Assembly: GCA_963781215.1 (NCBI GenBank)
Contig: CAWAFE010000026.1
Span: forward strand, 53,815-117,814
Direction: 5' to 3'
Length of the DNA: 64,000 nt
Source: AP-15 sp963781215
Lineage (GTDB): Bacteria > Pseudomonadota > Alphaproteobacteria > ATCC43930 > CGMCC-115725
Each line of letters starts with the position of its first letter. Position 1 is the stretch's first letter. This document shows, in pieces, positions 17,396-27,584 of this stretch. The translations under genes and the position numbers were made by a program. The notes beneath the pieces were generated by a model. The model searched no databases. It was not told where the DNA came from and was given only the letters and a program-made list of their open reading frames with translations.

Positions 17396-20148
17396 ATGTC
17401 TGGGGCAGTGAGTGCCGATCCTGGCACCGAAGCCGTCGCCTGGCATGCCGTTCCGGCAGATCAAGTAGTCGGCCGGCTAAAGACAGATCCGGCAACGGGA
17501 TTAGACACAGCAGAGGCATCTCAGCGGCTCGTAAAATATGGTCCCAACCGCTTGCCGGAGGGCAAGAAGCGGGGGCCACTCATCCGGTTCTTCGCTCAGC
17601 TCAACAATGTTCTCGTTTATGTGCTGCTCGGTGCCGGCTTTGTAAAGCTGATGGTCGGGTTGTGGCTCGACGCCGCCGTCATCCTGGGTGTGGTGATCAT
17701 CAACGCCCTGCTCGGGTTTATCCAGGAAGGCAAGGCGGAGAAGGCGCTGGATTCGATCCGAAATATGCTTTCTGCGGAGGCCAGGACCGTACGCGGCGGC
17801 GAAACCCGCCTGATCCCGGCCGAGGAATTGGTGCCGGGCGACGTCGTGCTCCTCGAGTCGGGCGACCGCATCCCCGCAGACCTGCGCCTCGTCGACGTGA
17901 AGAACCTGCGGACCGAGGAAGCGGCGCTGACCGGCGAGTCGGTGCCGATCGACAAGACCACCGGCGCCGTGGCGGAAAAGGCGACAGTGGGAGATCGGGA
18001 AGGCATGGGTTTTTCTGGGACCCTCGTCTCGTCCGGGCGCGGGACAGGGGTGGTCGTCGCCACCGGGAGCGAGACCGAGCTGGGCCGCATCAATCAACTG
18101 ATGGCTGGGGTGAGCGCGCTCGACACGCCGCTGCTGCGCCAGATCAAGAAGTTCGGCTACGCGATCACCGCTGTGATCGCCGTCGTAGCCGCGATCGTTT
18201 TCGCCTACGGCAGATGGGTCCAGGGAATGGATTTCATTGCCATCTTTCAGGCGGTCGTCAGCATCGCCGTCTCGGTGATCCCAGAGGGGCTGCCGGCGCT
18301 GATCACCGTCACTCTGGCGATCGGCGTACAACGCATGGCTCAGCGCAACGCCATCATCCGACGGCTGCCGGCGGTGGAAACCTTGGGCTCGGTCTCGCGG
18401 ATCTGCTCCGACAAGACGGGAACCTTGACCTTGATGGAGATGATGGTGGTGTCGGCCGTCAGTGCCGATGCGGGCTACAAGGTCACCGGCCAAGGTTACG
18501 CTCCCGATGGCGCGGTGCTGAAGGACGGGATGCCGGCCGGGGAGGACGCTGTTCTCGGGCTGATGGGGCGCGTCTCCATGCTCTGCAACGATGCGGAGAT
18601 CCACCAGGAAGAAGGGGCCTGGAAGGTGGAAGGCGACCCGACCGAGGGGGCCCTCTACCCGTTCGCCAACAAGCTCGGCCTCGAACGGCAAGCCCTCCAG
18701 GCGGCCTATCCCCGGATCGACGCGATCCCGTTCGAATCGGAGCACCGGTTCATGGCGACCTTGCACAAGGACACCGCCGGCAAGCAGTTTCTGCTGGCCA
18801 AAGGAGCGCCCGAGGTGATCCTCGAGCATTGCGACCGGCAGGCAGCCAGCGGCGGGCAGACGGCGCCCATCGACCGGGACCATTTCTCAAACGCGTCGGA
18901 CGAGCTGGCGGCGCAGGGTGAGCGGGTGCTGGCGTTGGCGTGGCTGGAAGATCCAGGGCTTACGGCGGGGAACCTCGGCCCGGCGGATCTGCCGAAGAAC
19001 CTGGTTCTGCTCGGCCTCATCGGATTGCTCGACCCGCCTCGGACCGAGGCGATCGAGGCGGTGACAGAATGCCATGCCGGCGGCATCCGGGTTACGATGA
19101 TCACCGGTGATCACAAGATCACCGCGGCGGCGATCGCCAAGATGCTCGGGATCGGCGACGGGAGGACCGCGATCACAGGAGCGGAAATCGAGGAAATGGA
19201 CACCGCGACATTGCAGGAGCGGGTCCGCGACGTCGACGTTTTCGCGCGCGCGAGCCCGGAGCACAAACTCCGCCTCGTCAAGGCGATCCAGGCTAACAGG
19301 CAGATCGTCGCGATGACCGGCGACGGAGTGAACGATGCGCCGTCGCTCAAAAAGGCCGATGTTGGCGTCGCGATGGGGATCAAGGGCACCGAGGTCACCA
19401 AGGAGGCCGCCGAGATGGTGCTGGCCGACGACAACTTCGCGTCGATCACCGCCGCCGTCAAAGAAGGGCGCACGGTCTACAACAACATCGAAAAGGCCAT
19501 GCTCTTCATGCTGCCGACAAACGTCGCCCAAGCGCTGGTCATCATGGTGGCGATCTTCGTCGGCTTTACCGCACCGATCACCGCACCGCAGATCCTCTGG
19601 GTCAACATGGTGACGTCGGTGGCACTCGGGCTCGTCATCTCCTTTGAGCCGCACGAGCTCGACGTCATGCAGCGGCAGCCGCGCGCGGTCGACCGACCAA
19701 TACTGGACGGCTTTCGGAGTATGGCGCGTCGTCTTCGTCGGACTGGCGTTGCTCGCGCTGACCTTGTGGGCGTTCTTCTGGATGAAGTCGAAGGGTGCGT
19801 CCGACGAGCTTGCCCGGGCGGTCGCCGTAAATGCGCTGGTGATCGGTCAAATCTTCTACCTGCTCAACAGCCGGTACAAGCTGGAGTCGTCTCTGTCTAT
19901 CAAGGCCCATCTCGGCAACAAGTATCTGGCGATGGGGATTGGCGCGGTCGTGATCCTGCAGCTGCTTGTTCACCTACGCCCCGCCGTTCCAAACTCTCTT
20001 CGAGACCGAGGCGATCCCGCTCTGGGTCTGGCCATGGTTGTTCCTCGGCGGCCTTGTGTTCTTCCTTGTCGTCGAGGCGGAGAAGCTGATCATTCGTATC
20101 GCGCGTCCCGCGCCTGTCGCTCCGGTTCTGGCGGAATCGACCGCCTGA
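17396..20148 (+). CDS. Cation-transporting P-type ATPase (PEGLP type), two frameshifts near the 3' end
   Basis: This SERCA/PMR1-like P2-type ATPase has a cation ATPase N-terminal domain (residues 15-75), the LTGES actuator loop (about 179), PEGLP in transmembrane helix 4 (about 296), the CSDKTGTLT phosphorylation site (about 336) and MTGDGVNDAP (about 640). Frame analysis shows the last membrane helices continue in another frame from about 19712 (FGVWRVVFVG) and in a third from about 19967 (FTYAPPFQTLF), ending at TGA 20146. Each break equals one extra base. With these repaired the protein is about 916 residues, a normal length. It is probably a calcium or other cation exporter of the inner membrane. 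Confidence 0.85.
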
Positions 20149-20312
20149 GCCGGTTATCGCGGCGAGTAGAGGCGTAACCGGCGGTTAAGAATGGGACGCC
20201 CGGTCTCGGATTGGGATTCCAGGCTCATCTCCAGCGGCGCCGAAACGGCTATTCTGCAGTCACTGCTGCGCTTTCGGATCGATCGCGGCGGCGATTGGAA
20301 GAGGATCGAGCC

Positions 20313-20804
20313 TTGTCTGATCTGCTCGCCATCGAATTTTCGAGCGAAGAAAAGGCGGAAGGCGTGCGCGAGATGCTGCTTGCGATGCAGAAGGAATATC
20401 TGATCGAGCCGGGTGATGCGGTCATCGCGGTCAAGGATGCGAGCGGGCGCGTCAAACTCAATCAGGTCTTTCAGCCTGTCGCACGTGGTGCGGTCTCCGG
20501 CATGCCGTGGGGCTCGCTGATCGGGCTGTTGTTTCTAATGCCGAGGGCCGGCGCTGGGATCGGCGGCCGGCTCGCCGATCTCGGCATTAACGACGATTTC
20601 GCGGGGCAGGCGGCCAGATCGCTGCATTCCGGCAACGCCACCCTGTTTCTGCTGATCCGCAAGACGACGACCGACAAGGTGCTGGCCGCCTTGCGCGGCG
20701 TCCGCGGCACGCTGCTGCGCAGCTCGTTCGACGAGACCAAGAAAGAAGCCTTGCCGACGGCGCTGGCAGATGCTCGGACGGCATCTGCGGAACCCACGGG
20801 TTGA
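20313..20804 (+). CDS. DUF1269 family protein
   Basis: The 163-residue product has the DUF1269 layout: LLAIEFSSEEKAEGVREMLL, a VAVKDASGRVKL-like beta segment, a glycine-rich hydrophobic loop (GMPWGSLIGLLFLMP) and the conserved GINDDFAGQAARSL with GNATLFLLI. Members are membrane-associated and often sit in stress clusters; no biochemical role is established. TTG 20313 behind GAGGATCGAG is the likeliest start. An inverted repeat CCGGTTA...TAACCGG (20150-20181) separates it from the ATPase and may form a hairpin. Confidence 0.8.
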   Translation: MSDLLAIEFSSEEKAEGVREMLLAMQKEYLIEPGDAVIAVKDASGRVKLNQVFQPVARGAVSGMPWGSLIGLLFLMPRAGAGIGGRLADLGINDDFAGQAARSLHSGNATLFLLIRKTTTDKVLAALRGVRGTLLRSSFDETKKEALPTALADARTASAEPTG

Positions 20805-20853
20805 GCCAAATCGAAGAGCAAACTCCACACGCCATCAAATAGGGAGGATTGAC

Positions 20854-21234
20854 ATGTTGTTTCCAGGTGGCTTCACGTTTCCCAACTTTCTGGTCGACGT
20901 TTTTTCGATCTTCATCTTCGTGATGTGGTTTTGGTTGCTCATCACGGTCTTCGGAGACCTGTTCCGTCGACGGGACGTGTCTGGCGTGGCCAAGGTGATT
21001 TGGGTGATATTGCTGATCGTGGTCCCCTATCTGGGTGTGTTCATCTATCTGATCTCGCAAGGGCGCGGGATGGCGGAGCGGCGCAATGAGCGGGCCCGGC
21101 AAGCTCGCGACGAGATTCGCCAAGTGGTCGGCTTCAGCGTGTCCGATGAGCTCGAGAAGCTCGAACGACTGAAGAATTCAAACATGATATCCAACGAGGA
21201 ATACACCCGGCTGCGCGCCCGCGCCGTGCAGTAG
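20854..21234 (+). CDS. PLDc_N/SHOCT domain membrane protein
   Basis: The 126-residue protein has two hydrophobic helices (about residues 10-33 and 47-68) resembling a PLDc_N module. A charged linker follows, then a C-terminal SHOCT motif, DELEKLERLKNSNMISNEEY, ending in the usual short arginine-rich tail. SHOCT motifs mediate oligomerisation or scaffold contacts. GGGAGG lies just upstream of ATG 20854. It follows the DUF1269 gene by 49 bases and shares its strand, so co-transcription is likely. Confidence 0.8.
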   Translation: MLFPGGFTFPNFLVDVFSIFIFVMWFWLLITVFGDLFRRRDVSGVAKVIWVILLIVVPYLGVFIYLISQGRGMAERRNERARQARDEIRQVVGFSVSDELEKLERLKNSNMISNEEYTRLRARAVQ

Positions 21235-21382
21235 CCGGTGAGGCGGGCCCGCTGTTTGGGACGGCGGGCAGGGTCTTGGGACGGTCAACCCTTGATCGCC
21301 GCAACATCAGTACGTGATTATACCAAAAATGCAAGCGTGCAGGCTAACCGCCGGGTGAAAGACCTGCGCAAAGGGGATAAAC

Positions 21383-22823
21383 GTGGCCGAGCAGACGCAG
21401 ACTGAAACTCAGAAATTCTCGCTGTTCGCGCTGACCATGATGGTGGTCGGCTCGATGGTCGGGGCCGGCATCTGGTCGCTGCCGCGAGCCTTTGGCACAG
21501 CGACCGGCGTCTTCGGCGCGATCGTCGCGTGGTGCATCGCCGCCGGCGGAATGTACACGCTGGCCCGCGTGTTCCAGGCGCTCGCCGAGCGCAAGCCCGA
21601 TCTCGACGCCGGCGTCTACGCCTATGCCAAGGCCGGGTTCGGCGACTATCTCGGGTTCCTGTCGGCCTTCGGCTATTTCATCAGCGCCTGCCTCGGCAAC
21701 ACCTTTTACTGGGTGCTGATCAAATCGACGCTCGGCCGATTTTTCCCGATCTTCGGCAACGGCGATACGCTGGCCGCCGTCGCGGTCTCGTCGATTTGCA
21801 TCTGGGTCTTTCACTTCACGGTGCTGCGCGGCGTGCAGCAGGCCGCCACGATCAACAAGATCGTCACGGTCGCCAAGGTCGTGCCGATCATCCTGTTCAT
21901 CCTGATCCTCGCGGTTTCCTTCAAAGGGCATCTGTTTGCCGCGAACTTCTGGGGCGGCGAAGGGATGCCCGAGACGAGCCTGTTCGAGCAAGTCCGCGGG
22001 ACGATGCTCGTCACCGTATTCGTATTTCTCGGCATCGAGGGCGCCAGCGTCTATTCCCGCTATGCGCAGAAGCGCTCGGATGTGGGCACGGCGACGATCT
22101 TCGGCTTCATCGGGGTGACCGCGCTGATGGTGCTGGTGACACTGCTCTCCTATGCAGTGCTGCCGCGCGCCGAGATCGCCGGCTTGCAGCAGCCCTCGAT
22201 GGCGACGGTGTTGGAGGCGGTGGTCGGGCATTGGGGCCTGATCTTTATCAGCCTCGGGGTGATCGTGTCGGTGCTCGGCGCCTATCTGGCGTGGCAGATG
22301 ATCGCCGCGGAGGTCCTCTTCAACGCGGCCAAAACCGACGACATGCCGAGGATCTTTGCCACTGAGAACGAGAACAAGGTTCCGGCGGCGGCCCTGTGGC
22401 TCAGCAACATCATCGTCCAGCTCTTTGTGATCAGCACGCTGTTCTCGGAGGACGCGTTTACGCTGGCGTTGAAATTGTGCAGCTCGATGTCGCTGATCCC
22501 CTACCTGCTCGTGGCCGGGTATGGGTTGCTGATCACCTGGCGCCGCGAAACCTACGAGACGAGGCCGGAGGAGCGCAGCCGCGACCTGAAGATCGCCGTG
22601 ATCGCGACGGTGTATACTGCGTTCCTGATCTTCGCCGGCGGCATGAAGTTTTTGCTGCTCTCGGCGATCATCTATGTGCCAGGTACCGTGCTCTACTTCT
22701 GGGCGAGGCGGGAGCAGAACAAACGGGTCTTCACCGCCGGTCGAATGGGTCGTCTTCGCCGTTGCGGTGATCGGCGCTGTTATCGGCATCCACGGGCTCG
22801 CAACCGGCTACATCACGATTTGA
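21383..22823 (+). CDS. Basic amino acid/polyamine antiporter (APC family), one frameshift
   Basis: About 479 residues once repaired, this is an APC-superfamily antiporter of the AdiC/ArcD type. It has the VVGSMVGAGIWSLPRAF signature in helix 1 and about twelve hydrophobic helices. As read, the frame runs on without a stop into arginine deiminase. One extra base near 22739 explains this: the other frame gives VEWVVFAVAVIGAVIGIHGL and stops at TGA 22821, 17 bases before arcA. The neighbour makes arginine/ornithine or arginine/citrulline exchange the likely role. Confidence 0.85.
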
Positions 22824-22840
22824 GGCAATGGGAGGTCATC

Positions 22841-24095
22841 ATGGCAAATACCCAAAGCGCACCCTACGGCGTGCACTCCGAGGTCGGCCAACTGCGCAAG
22901 GTGATGGTTTGCGCGCCGGGGCGCGCCCACCAGCGGCTGACGCCGAGCAACTGCGACGAGCTGTTGTTCGACGACGTGATCTGGGTCGAGACCGCCAAGC
23001 GCGACCATTTCGACTTTATGCAAAAGATGCGCGACCGCGGGATCGAGGTCGTCGAGATGCACAATCTGCTGACACAGACAGTGGCGATCCCCGAAGCCAA
23101 GAAATGGATCCTGGACAACCAGGTGGTCCCGAACCAGGTCGGGCTCGGCCTCGTCGACGAAATTCGCAGCTACCTCGATGGCCTGCCCAACCGTGAGCTG
23201 GCGGAAACCCTGATCGGCGGGCTGTCGACCGAGGACTTCCCGGAAACCCACGGCGGCGAGATGCTGAAGCTCGTCCGCGAGGCTGCCGGCATCACCGAAT
23301 ATCTGCTGCCGCCGTTGCCGAACACGATCTTCACCCGCGACACGACCTGCTGGATCTACGGCGGCGTCACGGTCAACCCGCTCTACTGGCCGGCGCGGCA
23401 CGAGGAAACGATCCTGGTGACCGCGATCTACAAGTTCCACCCCGATTTCGCCGGCAAGGTCAACATCTGGTGGGGCGACCCGACCGAGGATCATGGGCTC
23501 GCCACTCTCGAAGGCGGCGATGTGATGCCGATCGGCAAGGGCAATGTACTGATCGGCATGGGCGAACGCACGTCGCGCCAGGCGATCAGCCAGCTCGCGG
23601 CGGCCTTGTTTCGCAAGAAGGCGGTCGAGCGCGTTATCGTCGCCGCACTGCCACGGCTGCGCGCCGCGATGCACCTCGACACGGTGTTCACCTTCGCCGA
23701 CCGCGACTGCGTGCTGCTCTACCCCGACATCGTCAACAATATCACTGCCTTCTCCTATCGGCCAGCCAACACCCCGAGCGGGATCGAGCTGAGAAAGGAC
23801 GAGAAGCCGTTCGTAGACGTGGTCGCCGAGGCGCTCGGCCTCAAAAAGCTGCGCGTCGTCGAGACCGGCGGGAACGCCTATATGCGCGAGCGCACGCAGT
23901 GGGACAGCGGCGCCAACCTCGTCTGCGCCTCGCCCGGCGTCGTTTTCGCCTACGACCGCAACACCTATCACCAACACCTTGGTGCGCAAGGAAGGGATCG
24001 AGGTCGTCACGATCTCGGGCAGCGAATTGGGCCGCGGCCGCGGCGGCGGCCATTGCATGACCTGCCCGATCATCCGCGACCCGGTCGATTACTAG
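22841..24095 (+). CDS. arcA: Arginine deiminase, one frameshift before the catalytic cysteine
   Basis: The enzyme converts arginine to citrulline and ammonia. Visible family blocks are MVCAPGRAHQRLTP, the FTRDTTCWIYGG substrate segment and ATLEGGDVMPIGKGNVLIGM. Near 23969 one extra base moves the frame; the correct continuation reads TNTLVRKEGIEVVTISGSEL and then GRGRGGGHCMTCP with the catalytic cysteine, ending VDY at TAG 24093. Repaired length is 417 residues, which is normal. Read literally, the product would lack its active cysteine. GGAGG precedes ATG 22841. No ornithine carbamoyltransferase or carbamate kinase gene follows. Confidence 0.9.
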
Positions 24096-24107
24096 GCGCA
24101 CGGGCAA

Positions 24108-25143
24108 ATGCGCCGATGGTGGGGTCCGGGTGCTCGGCGGGCCACGTCCCTGGCCCTCTTGCTGGCTGCGGCAGGGCTGGGACGACCCGCGATGGCCCAG
24201 TCCGCGAACAGCAACAACGATCTCATCGGCAACCCCGGATTGATCGAACTCGATCCTGGCGACCCCGAACCGCAAGACGCCGGTGCCGCAGGACAATGAC
24301 TTCGCGACCGCGCCCGGCGTCGAGCAGCCGACCCCGACGCCGCGGTTCACGCTGAACGTCCTGGCCCCGCTGTTCTTGAACTCCAATCCCTTATTCCAGA
24401 GCTCGGGCGGGACCGCGGCCTTGCAGGGCAGCCCGGTGGTGAGGCTCGGCTGGGCGAGCCAGCTGTTCGACAGCCCCATCCGGTTTTCCGGCGCTGCCAG
24501 CCTCGAATGGGAGCGGTATGCCAATCAAAGCGCTGCCGACATCGACTATTTCCGCAGCTCGGCGCGGCTGCAATATACGCCCCCCGGCGACGACCAGGGT
24601 TTCTCGCCGTTTCTTGCCTACGTCCCGCGGATGGATTTCGATCCGACCCTGGCGCACAATTTCGCGACCCGCCAGGACCTCAATCTTGGCGTCGACAAGG
24701 TGTTCAATTTCGACGGCGCCTTCGACCGGCTGCCGGCTTCCGCCGACAGCGGGTCGGGGGCGGTCTGGTCGCTCGGCTACGCCTTCGGCGGCCAGCGGCG
24801 GTTCCGCAATCCCGCGCCACAATCCTACGCGCTGTTCTTCAACCCTTCCGCGGGGTACATCATCTCGGATGAGTGGAACGCAAGCTTCTCAGCGACGACG
24901 ACCCGCCGGTGGTTCGACACCACTGACGCGATCGGCCACCGCGACCTGACGGTCGAGCCGACCGCAATTCTCGAATACATTGTTCCCGGCCGCTGGGTTG
25001 GCGGCGAGAACACGGCGCGGGCGCTGGGCAGCCCCGCCGTCGACTTCTTCGTGTTGTTCGAGCGCAACTGGTCGAACGTCTCGGGCGGCACCTACGGCCA
25101 ATGGGTCGCCGGTCTCGTCTTGAAGACGGGCTGGCGCTTCTAG
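24108..25143 (+). CDS. Outer-membrane beta-barrel protein, probable frameshift after the signal peptide
   Basis: ATG 24108 opens a clear signal peptide (hydrophobic residues 15-28, then GRPAMAQS). The mature part lies in another frame, entered between about 24240 and 24282; this amounts to one extra base. The mature sequence is rich in alternating aromatic strands and ends in KTGWRF, the terminal phenylalanine recognised by the BAM machinery. The total is about 344 residues if repaired. I do not recognise the family beyond outer-membrane barrel. It is 12 bases after arcA, so it probably belongs to that transcription unit. Confidence 0.65.
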
Positions 25144-25159
25144 ATCAGGGAATCGTATC

Positions 25160-25615
25160 ATGGATCGAAAGGGTTGGACCGTGTTCAAGGGATCGTTGCT
25201 CCTGCTGCTCATCACGGTGTGCGCGCCATTGGGAGTCGTCTCGCCGGTGCGGGCTGTGGAACCGGTGACTGCGACCCCCACCACCCAGCTAGCCGACGGC
25301 ATTTGGACCGTGCAGGGACGAGCAATCCAAGGCACCCGCCGCTGCGGCGATTGGCTCGTTCGCCTGACCAATAGGCAAGGTCAGTTGTCCGGCGTCGTCT
25401 CGCTGGCGCGATCGAGCGTGCCGATACAGAATCTGGTGCTGCAGTCGGACGGGAACTTCTCGGGAACTACTCAGGCAGGCTTGACAGGGTCAAGACATAC
25501 GCGTGCTTACAAAATCACCGGGCAGTTTTCGGGGGACACCGTCAGCCTTACCCTCGAAAATGATGTCTGTCCCCCTCGCCACGGCGTGGCCACTCGCCGC
25601 GCGGCAGGCGGCTGA
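25160..25615 (+). CDS. Secreted hypothetical protein
   Basis: The 151-residue protein starts with a signal peptide (GSLLLLLITVCAPLGVV near residues 11-27, with a cut likely after VRA). The mature domain is about 115 residues of predicted beta strands: ADGIWTVQGRAIQG, CGDWLVRLTNRQGQLSG, and a near-terminal DVCPPR. Two conserved-looking cysteines could form a disulfide. No named family is recognised. It starts 16 bases after the outer-membrane barrel gene and probably acts in the same compartment. Confidence 0.6.
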   Translation: MDRKGWTVFKGSLLLLLITVCAPLGVVSPVRAVEPVTATPTTQLADGIWTVQGRAIQGTRRCGDWLVRLTNRQGQLSGVVSLARSSVPIQNLVLQSDGNFSGTTQAGLTGSRHTRAYKITGQFSGDTVSLTLENDVCPPRHGVATRRAAGG

Positions 25616-25674
25616 AGCGAGCCCGTCATTCGTGACTAGATCGGAGCGGTAGATGACAAGAAAGCACTCGGGCC

Positions 25675-27240
25675 ATGAGTGAGCCGAGGCGCGCCGGTGC
25701 GATGACCAAGACCGCCGAGGCGCCGAAGACGGCTCTGCAAAGGCTGCTCGACGTCGTCGAGAGGGTGGGGAACAAGGTCCCGCATCCGGCGGTGATATTC
25801 TTCGTTCTGTCCGGTTTGGTGATCTTGCTCTCGCACGTCCTTTATCTGTTGGGGACGAGCGTCAGCTACGAGGTGGTCAACCCGAAAACACACCAAGTCG
25901 AGCACGCGACGGCCACCGTCAACAGCCTGCTGAGCGGGGACGGCATCCGTTTCATGCTTACCTCGATGGTGCGCAACTTTATGAATTTCGGTCCGGTCGG
26001 CATCATCCTGGTGGTCATGGTCGGCGTCGGGCTGGCCGAACAGGCGGGCCTGATCGACGCCTTGATCAAGAAGATCGTGATCGTGACCCCGCGCCGGGCT
26101 GTAACCTGGATCCTGGTGACCTTGGGGGTGCTGTCGAGCGTCGCTTCCGATGCGGGCTATCTGGTTCTGATCCCGCTCGGCGCCGCCGCGTTTCTGAGGC
26201 TCGGTCGGCATCCGCTAGCCGGGCTGGCGGCTGCGTTTGCCGGTGTCGCCGGGGTATTCGGGGTCAATTTCCTGATCGTGCCGATCGACGGCATCCTGAC
26301 GGAAATCACCAACGACGCGATCCACCTGCTCAATCCGACAAAGTCGATTGGGCTGACGGCAAATTTCTATTTCGCGGTCGCCTCGAGCCTGGTCCTGATC
26401 GTGGTGTGTTCCCTGATTACGGAACGGGTCGCCGAGCCCCGGCTGGGCAAATATCGGGGGGAGGTGCCCGCCGACAGCAGCGAGGACGTGTCTCCGCAGG
26501 AGGCGAGGGGGCTGAGGTTTGCGCTCTACGCGCTGGTGGCGAGTGTCATTGCTGTCGCGCTGCTGACGTTTCCGGCCGCGGCGCCGCTGCGGGACCCGCA
26601 GACCGGCTCGATCATGGGCAACTCGCCCTTCATGGACAGCTTGATCGTGCTGATCATGCTGGTGTTTTTGGCCGTCGGGATCGGTTATGGCGTCGGCGCG
26701 AGGACGATCGCCGGTATGGTAGACGGCATCGCCGCCGTCACCAAAACCTTTGCCGGGCTCAGCGGCCTGATCTTTCTGCTGTTTGTCATCAGTCAATTTC
26801 TCGCATATTTCAACTACAGCAACATTGCGACGATCGTGGCCGTCGATCTGGGCGACGCGCTCGAACATGCGAATCTGGGGACAATTCCATTATTGTTGGG
26901 GTTTATCACGATCACCGGTGCTGTCGGCGTCTTGATTGTCGGCGCAATACCGAAATGGGCGATTTTTGCGCCGATTTTCGTGCCGTTGTTCATGAAGCTG
27001 GGGATCGCACCCGAAGTTGTGCTCGCGGCATACCGGGTCGGTGATTCGCCGCCCAATGGCGTGTCGCCGCTGATGCCCTATTTCGCGCTGATCGTCGTCT
27101 TCGCGCAGCGCTACGACAAAAACGCGGGGGTCGGGACCGTGGTGGCGATGATGCTGCCCTATGCGGTGGCGATCTCGATCGTGTGGATCGTGCTGTTCCT
27201 CGCCTGGGAACTCCTCGGGCTTCCCTACGGGCCGGCGTGA
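25675..27240 (+). CDS. AbgT family transporter
   Basis: The 521-residue integral membrane protein matches the AbgT family, whose members import p-aminobenzoyl-glutamate or export sulfonamide-type antimetabolites. Signs are VERVGNKVPHPAVIFFVLSG at the N-terminus, the GVGLAEQAGLIDALI and SSVASDAGYLVLIPLGAAAF segments, and the YRVGDSPPNGVSPLMPYF hairpin near the C-terminus that lines the substrate site. Length is normal. ATG 25675 or ATG 25702 may be the start. No abgA or abgB peptidase partner is adjacent. Confidence 0.9.
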   Translation: MSEPRRAGAMTKTAEAPKTALQRLLDVVERVGNKVPHPAVIFFVLSGLVILLSHVLYLLGTSVSYEVVNPKTHQVEHATATVNSLLSGDGIRFMLTSMVRNFMNFGPVGIILVVMVGVGLAEQAGLIDALIKKIVIVTPRRAVTWILVTLGVLSSVASDAGYLVLIPLGAAAFLRLGRHPLAGLAAAFAGVAGVFGVNFLIVPIDGILTEITNDAIHLLNPTKSIGLTANFYFAVASSLVLIVVCSLITERVAEPRLGKYRGEVPADSSEDVSPQEARGLRFALYALVASVIAVALLTFPAAAPLRDPQTGSIMGNSPFMDSLIVLIMLVFLAVGIGYGVGARTIAGMVDGIAAVTKTFAGLSGLIFLLFVISQFLAYFNYSNIATIVAVDLGDALEHANLGTIPLLLGFITITGAVGVLIVGAIPKWAIFAPIFVPLFMKLGIAPEVVLAAYRVGDSPPNGVSPLMPYFALIVVFAQRYDKNAGVGTVVAMMLPYAVAISIVWIVLFLAWELLGLPYGPA

Positions 27241-27584
27241 AGTGGACCCCGACCGCGCCGTGCGTCTTGCGTGTCTGCTTCATGTCCTGCTCCCGCGCCA
27301 TCGCGCTTCCCTTGGGGGCAGGGCTTCGCCTTGACCAACTGTCCCGTTTTCGAGGCCCACCTCAGTTTTCCCGCTCAGACGGCTCATGAAAATCCGTGCG
27401 CGCGGCCTGTGGGTCGGAGAAGCCACGCCGGCGATGCACGCTTTGCCGTTCGGGTCTCGCAGGGCGTCAGCAGGATGGTCGGTCTAAATTTCAGGAAAGG
27501 GTGGCGCGCTTTAACGCTGCGTGGGCCGAGGCGACAACGTAAGAGTTGGCATTGCTACGGGGCGTCAGGTATCAGGGCGACATC
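27241..27584. other. Intergenic stretch without a recognised gene
   Basis: About 340 bases separate the AbgT gene from the GMC oxidoreductase. The frames present are short and lack family motifs. No clear terminator with a T tract and no palindromic operator could be picked out by eye. Confidence 0.4.

Noticed and set aside
17396..20148. Programmed ribosomal frameshifting in the P-type ATPase
   Set aside because: There is no slippery heptamer or shared signal at the two sites, and the same kind of one-base excess occurs in many unrelated genes.
21383..24355. A fused permease-arginine deiminase protein of 990 residues
   Set aside because: The permease proper ends at TGA 22821 in the adjacent frame and arcA has its own ribosome binding site at 22841. 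The fusion results from one extra base near 22739.
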